Shown piece after piece: positions 29,183-35,732 of a stretch of 35,732 nucleotides of DNA. The DNA comes from Candidatus Wolfebacteria bacterium (GTDB lineage Bacteria; Patescibacteriota; Minisyncoccia; Phycocordibacterales; EsbW-18): NCBI GenBank assembly GCA_022616195.1, contig JAKEFG010000019.1, positions 1 to 35,732 on the forward strand, given 5' to 3'. A model generated the notes under the pieces. The model was not told the DNA's origin and searched no databases. It was given only the letters and a program-made list of their open reading frames with translations. The position numbers were made by a program, and so were the translations under genes. Numbering within the stretch: position 1 is the stretch's first letter; each line of letters begins with the position of its first letter.

Positions 29183-29562
29183 AGCGATGCTCAAATCATA
29201 CAAAGACCTGACGGTGTGGCAGCGCGCTATTGAGCTGGTTGAGGAAGTCTACACGCTCACTAAAGCACTACCAAAAGAAGAAATGTACAACCTCATGTCT
29301 CAAATGAGGCGGAGTTCGGTGTCTATACCATCAAACATTGCCGAGGGGTACAAACGGCGCGGGCTTGGCGAGTATCTGCAGTTTCTAAGTATTGCGGACG
29401 CATCTGCGGCGGAGCTTGAGACACAGATTACCATTATGAGAAAACAGTATCCTGACCTTGGCTGTACACATGCAGAGCGTCTTATAGAGGAGGTACAAAA
29501 GATGCTTTTTGTGCTTATCAAAAAACTTTCCTCTAAACCCTAAACCCTGTACCCTCTACCCT
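29154..29562 (+). mobile_element. Inverted-repeat-bracketed guest element (four-helix bundle 2)
   Basis: The left arm 29154-29177 (AGGGT, two bases, AGGGTTTAGGGT, AGAGG) pairs with 29530-29555, with a two-base bulge and a two-base mismatch; AGGGTTTAGGGT is exact. A second register pairs AGGGTAGAGGG (29168-29178) with CCCTCTACCCT (29552-29562), which touches the map ATG. The right arm contains the guest stop codon. Confidence 0.55.
29187..29543 (+). CDS. Four-helix-bundle protein of the 23S rRNA intervening-sequence family
   Basis: 118 residues. LKSYKDLTVWQRAIELVEEVY at the start, then QMRRSSVSIPSNIAEGYKRRG, the family signature in near-consensus form, and a final helix pair ending FVLIKKLSSK. 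It is closer to the family consensus than the copy at 22597 and clearly different from it, so the two are not a recent duplication. It sits between adk and map, four bases after adk, bracketed by imperfect inverted repeats. Function unknown. Confidence 0.88.
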   Translation: MLKSYKDLTVWQRAIELVEEVYTLTKALPKEEMYNLMSQMRRSSVSIPSNIAEGYKRRGLGEYLQFLSIADASAAELETQITIMRKQYPDLGCTHAERLIEEVQKMLFVLIKKLSSKP

Positions 29563-30330
29563 ATGAAAGCGACTGAGAAGGAGCTGAAAATACTCCGCGA
29601 AGGCGGGAAGCGGCTCGCCACGATACTTCACGAACTCTCGATGCACATCGTGCCCGGGGTTTCAACGGACACACTGAACGGCGAGGCGCTCGAGCTCGCC
29701 CATCGGTATGGCGGCGAACCGGCATTCCTCGGCTACACGCCGGGCGGTGCCTCGCGACCCTATCCTGCGGCAATCTGTATGTCAGTGAACGAGGAAGTGG
29801 TGCACGGCGTTCCGAACGAACACCCCAAAGTGCTCCGCGAGGGCGATGTGGTGACGCTGGATATGGGACTTGTCCACAACGGGCTTATCACCGACATGGC
29901 GATAACGGTTCCTGTGGGAAAGGTTGATGTTGAGACGGCGCGGCTTATCAGCGCCGCGCGCGAGGCGCTCACGGTGGCGATTGCCGCGGCGCGTATCAAA
30001 TGCACGACGGGCGATATCGGCGCGGTTGTGGAAGCGACGGCAAAGCGCCACGGGTTCTCCACGCCCCACGAGCTCGGCGGGCACGGCGTCGGGCGCTCAG
30101 TGCATGAGGAACCGTTTATCCCGAACTTCGGCAAGCCGGGCACAGGGGTGAGGTTTGAGGAAGGAATGGTGCTTGCCATTGAACCCATTATCATTGCCGG
30201 CAAAGGCGATATCGTGCTCGCATCCGACGGATTTACCTATGTCACCAAAGATGGCACGCGCGCCGCGCAGTTTGAACACACAGTGGTGGTGACTGATGGC
30301 AACCCGGAAATCTTGACACAAGAAGCTTAG
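29563..30330 (+). CDS. map: Methionine aminopeptidase type I
   Basis: 255 residues from the ATG at 29563; the frame opens upstream inside the guest gene. The five metal ligands are visible: D in VVTLDMG, D in ITDMAITV, H in GHGVGRSVHEEP, E in LAIEPIII and E in QFEHTVVV; the substrate histidine is in VVHGVPN. It removes the initiator methionine from nascent proteins. It is the last recognised translation gene here; infA, rpmJ and rpsM do not follow. Confidence 0.97.
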   Translation: MKATEKELKILREGGKRLATILHELSMHIVPGVSTDTLNGEALELAHRYGGEPAFLGYTPGGASRPYPAAICMSVNEEVVHGVPNEHPKVLREGDVVTLDMGLVHNGLITDMAITVPVGKVDVETARLISAAREALTVAIAAARIKCTTGDIGAVVEATAKRHGFSTPHELGGHGVGRSVHEEPFIPNFGKPGTGVRFEEGMVLAIEPIIIAGKGDIVLASDGFTYVTKDGTRAAQFEHTVVVTDGNPEILTQEA

Positions 30331-30347
30331 ACAAGTAGGGTGGAAGT

Positions 30348-30773
30348 ATGGCTGAAGCATTGAGACAAATGCCGGAGGGAGAACCGGAAGAAGAGAAGGC
30401 AGAAGAAGCGCCGCGCTCCCATAGCGAAGGCCCCGAGCAGCTCGGCGGCATTTCTGGACGCGACAGGAGGGGTCTGGAGCTTCTCAAGGGCAGACTTGAG
30501 GAACGTGAGCGCGATGAAGCGGTTAGGAAGGCAGAGCGCGATGACGCAGAAATCACCCGGTTTCAGAGTGACGTGAAAACGGGCATAGAGAGAATACAAG
30601 AGATACAGAAAGTTGAAGCGGATTTGGCAAAAGCCGAGACGCTTCTCCGGCGCATTGACGCGGGTGAGGAAATAAAACGGCATGGTACCAATGAGCCGAT
30701 ACCGCGCGAAGAAGTGGAGAGTTCAATACGAATCAACAAAGAAAAATTGAGAAAATTGGGATGGGACGCATAA
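30348..30773 (+). CDS. Charged coiled-coil protein of unknown function
   Basis: 141 residues, about half of them Glu, Arg, Lys or Asp. The first ~35 residues are acidic and Pro/Glu-rich, and residues 40-105 form probable coiled coil (LELLKGRLEERERDEAVRKA, IERIQEIQKVEADLAKAETLL). No membrane segment and no known domain. It starts 17 bases after map and may be cotranscribed. Could be a scaffold or a lineage-specific protein; no function assigned. Confidence 0.55.
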   Translation: MAEALRQMPEGEPEEEKAEEAPRSHSEGPEQLGGISGRDRRGLELLKGRLEERERDEAVRKAERDDAEITRFQSDVKTGIERIQEIQKVEADLAKAETLLRRIDAGEEIKRHGTNEPIPREEVESSIRINKEKLRKLGWDA

Positions 30774-30782
30774 GCAAGGATT

Positions 30783-31283
30783 TTGGAGAGAGAAAAGAAT
30801 AACATTTATTACTTCGGCTATGGGGTGCATGTGTCGCCCGCGATGATGCGGGCGCTTTTGGGGCGTACACCCAAAGGTGTCTCTGCAAAGCTCCGACATT
30901 ATCGTTTATACATAGAACCGTGGCATGCGATTCCGCCCGTAGTACAAGCAAAACTCATTGATTACTGGAAACCGAGACGTTTTCAGCGATATGTCATCAG
31001 GCGGCGTCGCGGATATGAGGTGGAGGGTATAGCATGGAACATCACACCGACAGAACGGCGAATTATCAGAGAGTGGGATATGAGTGACGGCAGGTGGACG
31101 GAGGAACAGGTAGTAGTGGCACACATCGTCGGCGGGCAAAAGATTCTTGCCGAGACAGACGTACGCTCCCTGTGGACTGATGACTTGCTACCGCACTCCA
31201 AAGAATCAACCTTTCTCAATAATAAAACCGCGATGCTCATTGTCGCAGAACGTGTGCGGGAGCAGGTTAGCAAGTATCTTTAG
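30783..31283 (+). CDS. Gamma-glutamylcyclotransferase-like protein
   Basis: 166 residues. IYYFGYGVHVSPAMMRALLG near the N-terminus resembles the YFAYGSNM...M phosphate-loop of the GGCT/BtrG fold, and GYEVEGIAWNITPTERRIIREWD matches the later V.G.l..l...e...ld.wE part, with a plausible catalytic Glu. The only start that includes the whole fold is TTG at 30783 (a stop lies just upstream), so the start is less certain. Such enzymes release 5-oxoproline from gamma-glutamyl groups; the substrate is unknown. It ends overlapping the convergent gene by four bases. Confidence 0.6.
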   Translation: MEREKNNIYYFGYGVHVSPAMMRALLGRTPKGVSAKLRHYRLYIEPWHAIPPVVQAKLIDYWKPRRFQRYVIRRRRGYEVEGIAWNITPTERRIIREWDMSDGRWTEEQVVVAHIVGGQKILAETDVRSLWTDDLLPHSKESTFLNNKTAMLIVAERVREQVSKYL

Positions 31284-31651
31284 TTTTCCAATAATCTTCC
31301 TATCATCAGCGCAAGCTCCAGCGCGTCTTCTAGAGCGGCGGTCGGCGCTTCGGTGATTCTCGTCTCGCCGAAAAGGTAGATGTCCTTTGTGATGCGTACG
31401 TCGTAGATGACTTTTCTGGAAAGTGACTTGAGCACCCAGTTTGTGCCTGTCGCGGACTCCACGATTTTTCCCGCTTCCTGCTCGGTATCATAAAATATCT
31501 GCTGGATTTCAATTGCCTTTTGAGAGTATTCAGTGGGGAATGTGCTCGCGACGACTTCTTTTTTGGGAAGGTTGTAGACGAGCATGCCGGTGAGGTCGGG
31601 GTCTTCGTCAACCGCGTGCTGGATGAGCTCGTGTATTTTCTGCTTTTTCAT
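31280..31651 (-). CDS. Conserved-looking protein of unknown function, possibly Roadblock/LC7-like
   Basis: 123 residues: helix (KKQKIHELIQHAVDEDPD), strand LTGMLVYNLPKKEVVAST, helix with QKAIEIQQIFYDTEQEAG, strands TNWVLKSLSRKVIYDVRI and IYLFGETRI, final helix ALEDALELALMIGRLLE. This helix-strand-helix-strand-strand order resembles Roadblock/LC7 or profilin-like folds, but there is no diagnostic motif. The ATG at 31651 lies a few bases after an AT-rich TATATAA on the minus strand and has no SD. Convergent with the GGCT-like gene and divergent from the next. Confidence 0.5.
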   Translation of the reverse strand: MKKQKIHELIQHAVDEDPDLTGMLVYNLPKKEVVASTFPTEYSQKAIEIQQIFYDTEQEAGKIVESATGTNWVLKSLSRKVIYDVRITKDIYLFGETRITEAPTAALEDALELALMIGRLLEN

Positions 31652-31805
31652 AGGTTATATATTTGGTGTGTAATACGACTCCCCGATTCTCTCTGAATGC
31701 GCTCCTGAACAAAAGAGGGGTATGTGGATAGCCGACTCAACTCCCCCACGCCTCCTATTCACAGAGGGGTCTTGCATTTTACGCGCCGATGAGCGTATGG
31801 TACGA

Positions 31806-31833
31806 TTGTTTTTGAGATTACCCACAATAATTA
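31806..31833 (+). promoter_or_regulatory. Promoter of the gene at 31847
   Basis: TTGTTT (31806-31811), 16-base spacer, TAATTA (31828-31833). The ATG at 31847 lies 13 bases later, giving a very short leader. Confidence 0.4.
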
Positions 31834-31846
31834 GGTACATAAAACC

Positions 31847-32731
31847 ATGGCATCACCAGAAGAAATGTCAGTGGGCGCGACCGCAGGTCAGCCGCCGCAA
31901 CAACCTGCGGCGCAGAGAGTTGCCGAGGAGGTTGAAAGGCAGGAACCGTCCCCTGAAGACTACAAGGGTTGGCGTGAGGTAGTAGAGGAGTCAACGGCAG
32001 CACTTAAAAACCTCCAATGGGCTAGAGGCTCATTTCGTCGTGAATATATAGCTCCTGGAATGGGGGGGATGGAAGTGTATCCGTGGGTATCTGAACTGTC
32101 TGCCGAAGAACAGCACCCTGCCCAAGTAGAAGCGCTTGAATTACAGGGAGAAGTTTCAGGATTGCAGACCGAGATAGAAGCACGGCAGAGTAGTTTTACT
32201 GCGTGGCGTAAAGAGATGGTCCAAAGATTTCCAGACGCGGTGAGGAAGTATGGGGACGGTGAAGAATATGTTGATGACAATAGACTAACTGATGAGGAGA
32301 GAGATGAGTACGAGGCGCTTCGGGTAAAAAAGTTTGAAGCTCTTGACGCTGAATTTCCTCAAACTGCGGACTATAGTCGACGAACGGAGGAATTTTTTAG
32401 GGGCATTGAGGAACGGGAGGATACGCTTGAAGGGAAAATAATCTCTGCGCGTAAGCAGCAGGAGCAGGCAGAGTGGCGTGCACTCTACGGTGATCGTCCG
32501 ATGGAGCATCCTCTTGATTTTATTCGTCGACTTCCGGAAGATAAAAATTTCAAGAGGTATTTCACTGAAGGAGGACAGGCAGAACGAATAGAAGCCATTC
32601 AAAGAATTGAGAGGACATATTATCTCAAAGGACCAGCGGCAGCGTTTGCCATGCTTGCTGACCAGGAGAGGACGATACGGGATCTTGGCCTGTTTCCTAA
32701 TATAAACGGTGTGTCTGATCCGTGGAACTAA
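31847..32731 (+). CDS. Charged helical protein of unknown function
   Basis: 294 residues. The first ~35 residues are low-complexity (Gln, Pro, Ala, Glu). The rest is mostly helical with coiled-coil stretches (QVEALELQGEVSGLQTEIEA, RTEEFFRGIEEREDTLEGKI) and a C-terminal segment HPLDFIRRLPEDKNFKRYF. No signal peptide or membrane helix. No family recognised. It lies upstream of the VirD4-like ATPase gene, which has its own promoter, so a shared role is only a possibility. Confidence 0.55.
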   Translation: MASPEEMSVGATAGQPPQQPAAQRVAEEVERQEPSPEDYKGWREVVEESTAALKNLQWARGSFRREYIAPGMGGMEVYPWVSELSAEEQHPAQVEALELQGEVSGLQTEIEARQSSFTAWRKEMVQRFPDAVRKYGDGEEYVDDNRLTDEERDEYEALRVKKFEALDAEFPQTADYSRRTEEFFRGIEEREDTLEGKIISARKQQEQAEWRALYGDRPMEHPLDFIRRLPEDKNFKRYFTEGGQAERIEAIQRIERTYYLKGPAAAFAMLADQERTIRDLGLFPNINGVSDPWN

Positions 32732-32744
32732 CAGAGTTGTTGTA

Positions 32745-32773
32745 TTGAGCTACCCCAGCCCCCTTGCTACACT
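32745..32773 (+). promoter_or_regulatory. Leaderless promoter of the VirD4-like ATPase gene
   Basis: TTGAGC (32745-32750), 17-base spacer, TACACT (32768-32773) preceded by TGC. The ATG at 32782 is eight bases later, which decides the start in favour of 32782 over the TTG at 32764. Confidence 0.65.
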
Positions 32774-32781
32774 GGCAAGTG

Positions 32782-35565
32782 ATGGAAGAACTCAATCTCA
32801 CGCCCGAACAGCCGTTTTTGTCTCATACCGACGAGCTCGCGTTTCTGCGCGAGCGCCTGAAACATTTGGAGAAGAAAATTGAATCGGGTGAGCAGGCGCC
32901 TTCCGGCGAGGAGCCAGCGCACACGGTGGTCAAAGAGTACACAAAGGTTCCCGCAGAGGCGGCACTTCACAAGACGCTCCGCATTCCCGAGCACGAAGCG
33001 GAGGCAATCGTGCTCAACTTGCCGCCCGAGCCCCACGATGTCCGGATGGCGGAATTCCTCGGCGTCTTGCAGGAGCGCGGTGTCAAGAACGCACTCACGG
33101 TCGTTGCAAAACTGGACAGTCCGCATTTACAGGACGACTTTCACCGCTTTCTCGCCGAGTACATCAAAGAGGGGTATTCGACACCCGGTATCAAGGAGCG
33201 CGAGCCCCTCTACAAGGGGCTCGCGATGGCGCTCTACGAAGTATCTCTGCCGCACCTTGATGCGGAAGAACTCAAGCGGGAACTCAAGCCGCTTATCTCG
33301 GCGATGGAGCAGTTCTACGCCGGCATGCGCTCGGTTGCGGGCGATGCACAAGAGCGGAACCACTTCACCGTGGAAATAGCACAACCCGCCGAAGGCGAAG
33401 AGGTTATCTTTTATGTTGCCGTACCGAAAGAGCACGCGACGCTTTTTGAAAAACATATTCTTGGCGTGTTCCCTGATGCGCGGGTGACGGAACACAATGC
33501 CGACTACAACATTTTCAATGAGGTGGGCGAGGTCTCGGCGTCATACGCGGAGCTCAAAGCGCCCGAGATACTCCCGCTCCGGCTTTATCAGACATTTGAT
33601 GTGGACCCGCTCAATGTCATCCTGAACGCGTTCTCCAAATTCGCGCACTCCGGCGAGGGTGCCGCAGTTCAGCTTGTGGTGCGCCCGGCGGACGAGTCGG
33701 TTGGTGAGCGTTTCAAGAAAGTGCAGGGCAAAGTGCAGAAAGGCGAGCCGCTCAAGGACGCGCTCAAAGAAGAAAGTTTGGCGATGGACTTTGCCAAGAC
33801 CGCGTGGGAGCTTTTCAGTTCAAGCGATGCCACAAAAAAAGACGGGGACAAAGAAAAGAAAGAGCGTGAGAAAGTGCCGGACGCGGTTGTGCTTGAACAT
33901 CTCAAGAACAAGCTCGCCACGCCACTATTCGCGGTAAATCTCCGCGTCGTCGCCTCTGCCTCCGACCGCGCTCGCGCAGAGATGATACGGCATGAAATTG
34001 AATCATCTTTCAATCAGTTTGAGGAGGGAAGCGGTAACCGTCTCGGATTCACCGCTCTGTCAGGCCGCGCCAAGGATAAGCTCGTACGCGCGTTTACCTT
34101 CCGGCTCTGGAGCGGTGACGAGCGTATGACCCTCAACGCCGCGGAACTCACGACCATGGTGCACTTCCCGGCGTCAGAACTTCGCGCGGCAACCCAGCTC
34201 AAACGAAGCAAGGCGGGAAGCGCGCCTGCGCCGCTCACGGTCCCGATCGATGGAATCGTCCTCGGCGTCAACCACTACCGCGAGACAACGAAGGAAATTC
34301 GGTTCGCACCTGACGATCGTCTACGACACTTCTACTGCATCGGGCAGACGGGTACCGGCAAGACGACCCTCCTCAAGAACATGATCGTGCAGGACATCAA
34401 GAACGGCGAGGGTGTCTGTATGATTGACCCACACGGGACTGACATCGGGGACGTGCTCGCGAACGTTCCGCGGGAGCGTTTTGACGACGTGATTTACTTT
34501 GACCCCGCCTACACCGCGCGCCCGATGGCACTCAACATGCTTGAGTACGACGCGAGCTATCCCGAACAGAAGACGTTTGTGGTGAATGAGCTCCTCGCGA
34601 TATTCAACAAGCTCTTTGACATGAAGGTGGCGGGCGGGCCGATGTTTGAGCAGTACTTCCGGAACGCCGCGCTCTTGGTGATGGAAGACCCGGGGTCAGG
34701 GAACACGCTTGTTGATCTCTCGCGGGTGCTCGCGGAGAAATCGTACCGCGAGCTCAAGCTCTCCCGCTCCAAGAATCCAATTGTCGTCCAGTTCTGGCGC
34801 GAGGTTGCGGAGAAGGCGGGGGGCGAGGCGTCCTTGCAGAACATCGTGCCCTACGTTACGAGCAAGTTTGATGTCTTTCTCACGAACGACATCATGCGCC
34901 CGGTAATTGCGCAGGAGCACTCGTCGTTCCAGTTCCGCCGCGTGATGGACGAGAAGAAAATCTTACTGGTGAATCTTTCCAAAGGGCGCCTGGGCGACAT
35001 CAATGCGAATCTCATCGGTCTTATCCTGGTCGGAAAAATCCTCATGGCCGCGCTCTCGCGCGTGGACGCGCCGCGCGACTCGCTCCCGCCCTTCTACCTC
35101 TACATTGACGAGTTTCAGAACATCACGACCGACTCCATCTCCTCCATCCTTTCGGAAGCGCGCAAGTACGGGCTGTCCTTAAACATTGCGCACCAGTTCA
35201 TCAAACAGCTTGACGAGAAAATTAAGGATTCGGTCTTCGGCAACGTCGGCTCCATGTGCGCGTTCCGCACGAGCGCCGAGGACGCCGAGACGCTCAAAAG
35301 CCAGTTTGAGCCGGTGTTTTCAGCGCAGGATATTATGAACATAGACAACCGGAACGCCTACCTGCGGCTTTTGATTCACGGGCGTCCCGAGAAGCCCTTC
35401 AATATTGAAACACTCCCGCCAGAGAAAGGCGACCCCGCGGTTGCGGAGGAGCTCAAGGCATTTTCGTACCAACAGTACGGCCGCGACCGCGCCGAGGTGG
35501 AAGCGGAGGTCATGGCGCGGTATGAGAAACCAAGACCAGTAGCACCCGCTCCACCAACCAACTAG
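32782..35565 (+). CDS. VirD4/TraG-type (HerA-FtsK superfamily) ATPase
   Basis: 927 residues. Residues 1-480 are a large N-terminal region without membrane helices, starting with a coiled coil (LAFLRERLKHLEKKIESGE). The motor domain follows: Walker A CIGQTGTGKTTLLKNMIVQ (about 515-535), MIDPHGTDIG, a Walker B YLYIDEFQNITT (about 772-783), then a sensor-like ARKYGLSLNIAHQFIKQL typical of conjugative coupling ATPases with the TraM-recognition (TraG/VirD4 C-terminal) region. In conjugation these proteins pump DNA; in CPR genomes they occur widely and may serve pili or DNA uptake (inference). No other secretion gene lies in the window. Confidence 0.85.
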   Translation: MEELNLTPEQPFLSHTDELAFLRERLKHLEKKIESGEQAPSGEEPAHTVVKEYTKVPAEAALHKTLRIPEHEAEAIVLNLPPEPHDVRMAEFLGVLQERGVKNALTVVAKLDSPHLQDDFHRFLAEYIKEGYSTPGIKEREPLYKGLAMALYEVSLPHLDAEELKRELKPLISAMEQFYAGMRSVAGDAQERNHFTVEIAQPAEGEEVIFYVAVPKEHATLFEKHILGVFPDARVTEHNADYNIFNEVGEVSASYAELKAPEILPLRLYQTFDVDPLNVILNAFSKFAHSGEGAAVQLVVRPADESVGERFKKVQGKVQKGEPLKDALKEESLAMDFAKTAWELFSSSDATKKDGDKEKKEREKVPDAVVLEHLKNKLATPLFAVNLRVVASASDRARAEMIRHEIESSFNQFEEGSGNRLGFTALSGRAKDKLVRAFTFRLWSGDERMTLNAAELTTMVHFPASELRAATQLKRSKAGSAPAPLTVPIDGIVLGVNHYRETTKEIRFAPDDRLRHFYCIGQTGTGKTTLLKNMIVQDIKNGEGVCMIDPHGTDIGDVLANVPRERFDDVIYFDPAYTARPMALNMLEYDASYPEQKTFVVNELLAIFNKLFDMKVAGGPMFEQYFRNAALLVMEDPGSGNTLVDLSRVLAEKSYRELKLSRSKNPIVVQFWREVAEKAGGEASLQNIVPYVTSKFDVFLTNDIMRPVIAQEHSSFQFRRVMDEKKILLVNLSKGRLGDINANLIGLILVGKILMAALSRVDAPRDSLPPFYLYIDEFQNITTDSISSILSEARKYGLSLNIAHQFIKQLDEKIKDSVFGNVGSMCAFRTSAEDAETLKSQFEPVFSAQDIMNIDNRNAYLRLLIHGRPEKPFNIETLPPEKGDPAVAEELKAFSYQQYGRDRAEVEAEVMARYEKPRPVAPAPPTN

Positions 35566-35583
35566 TAAATTGAGGACTAAATA

Positions 35584-35611
35584 TTGACTTTTTCTAATAT
35601 TGTACTAATCT
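35584..35611 (+). promoter_or_regulatory. Possible promoter after the ATPase gene
   Basis: TTGACT (35584-35589), 16-base spacer, TAATCT (35606-35611), in an AT-rich stretch upstream of the partial transposase-like ORF. Confidence 0.35.
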
Positions 35612-35678
35612 AGCATCAGACTATTTATTACTACTTGGCGTCAGACATTTAACGCAACGAATGGCATAATCCATTCGT

Positions 35679-35732
35679 ATGCAACATTCAACATATCGGC
35701 GCCTCACGAACCGCGAGCGTGAGGAATTGAGC
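35679..35732 (+). CDS. Start of a probable IS30-family transposase (cut by window end)
   Basis: Only 18 codons are visible: MQHSTYRRLTNREREELS. The YRRLTxxEREEL pattern matches the first helix of the N-terminal HTH of IS30-type transposases, which usually reads YxxLTxxERxxI. A small hairpin CGAATGG-CATAAT-CCATTCG lies just before the ATG. Partial, so family only suggested. If right, an insertion sequence begins near 35600. Confidence 0.45.
   Translation, partial: MQHSTYRRLTNREREELS

Noticed and set aside
1-35732. Alternative genetic code (TGA as glycine)
   Set aside because: rplX ends at TGA at the normal place and no conserved protein is interrupted by TGA.

Overview
The window looks like a chromosomal segment of a Patescibacteria/CPR bacterium, most likely a Parcubacteria-type lineage (inference). 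The evidence is a compact S10-spc ribosomal protein operon that runs directly from rpsE to rplO without rpmD (L30), ribosomal proteins carrying lineage-specific N-terminal extensions, a VirD4/TraG-like ATPase of a type common in this group, and many genes that lack Shine-Dalgarno (SD) sequences and begin a few bases after a -10 box. TGA is used as a stop (for example in rplX), so the code is standard and the recoded CPR lineages are excluded. No rRNA, tRNA or CRISPR was seen.

Positions 1-11300 are an accessory region. They hold a RelE-type toxin-antitoxin pair, a secreted metzincin-like protease with an altered zinc motif, a GT4 glycosyltransferase and a small HExxH protein. A GRDP/DUF1399-like protein with a cysteine-rich tail follows. 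Next is a block bounded by an exact 22-bp direct repeat, containing an M16 peptidase and two micro-ORFs with strong SDs. A large repeat-rich surface protein and a secreted YVTN-propeller/M23 peptidase complete the region. Several of these genes have strong SDs and GC-rich codon use, unlike the core genes, which suggests transfer.

Positions 11360-30330 are the translation core: a putative L10 leader, rplJ-rplL, a wHTH/NTase-like regulator, an MscS-like membrane protein, an unknown membrane protein, and tuf. Then come rpsJ-rplC-rplD-rplW-rplB-rpsS-rplV-rpsC-rplP-rpmC-rpsQ-rplN-rplX-rplE-rpsN-rpsH-rplF-rplR-rpsE-rplO-secY-adk-map. Promoters and structured leaders break the operon before rpsJ/tuf, rplC, rpsS, rpsN and adk.

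Two patterns in the core stand out. First, three small non-ribosomal ORFs (one GIY-YIG nuclease and two four-helix-bundle proteins of the 23S rRNA intervening-sequence family) sit between essential genes. Each is bracketed by inverted repeats that touch or nearly touch its start and stop codons, so the guest could be looped out of the mRNA. Two further inverted-repeat structures without an ORF lie in the same operon. Second, a 51-60 bp tandem-hairpin element is embedded in frame in rplL, rpsJ and rplC, with conserved stem bases, variable inner stems and one compensatory base-pair change.

Positions 30348-35732 hold small hypothetical genes, a GGCT-like protein, the large conjugation-type ATPase read from a leaderless promoter, and the first codons of a probable IS30-type transposase cut by the window end.
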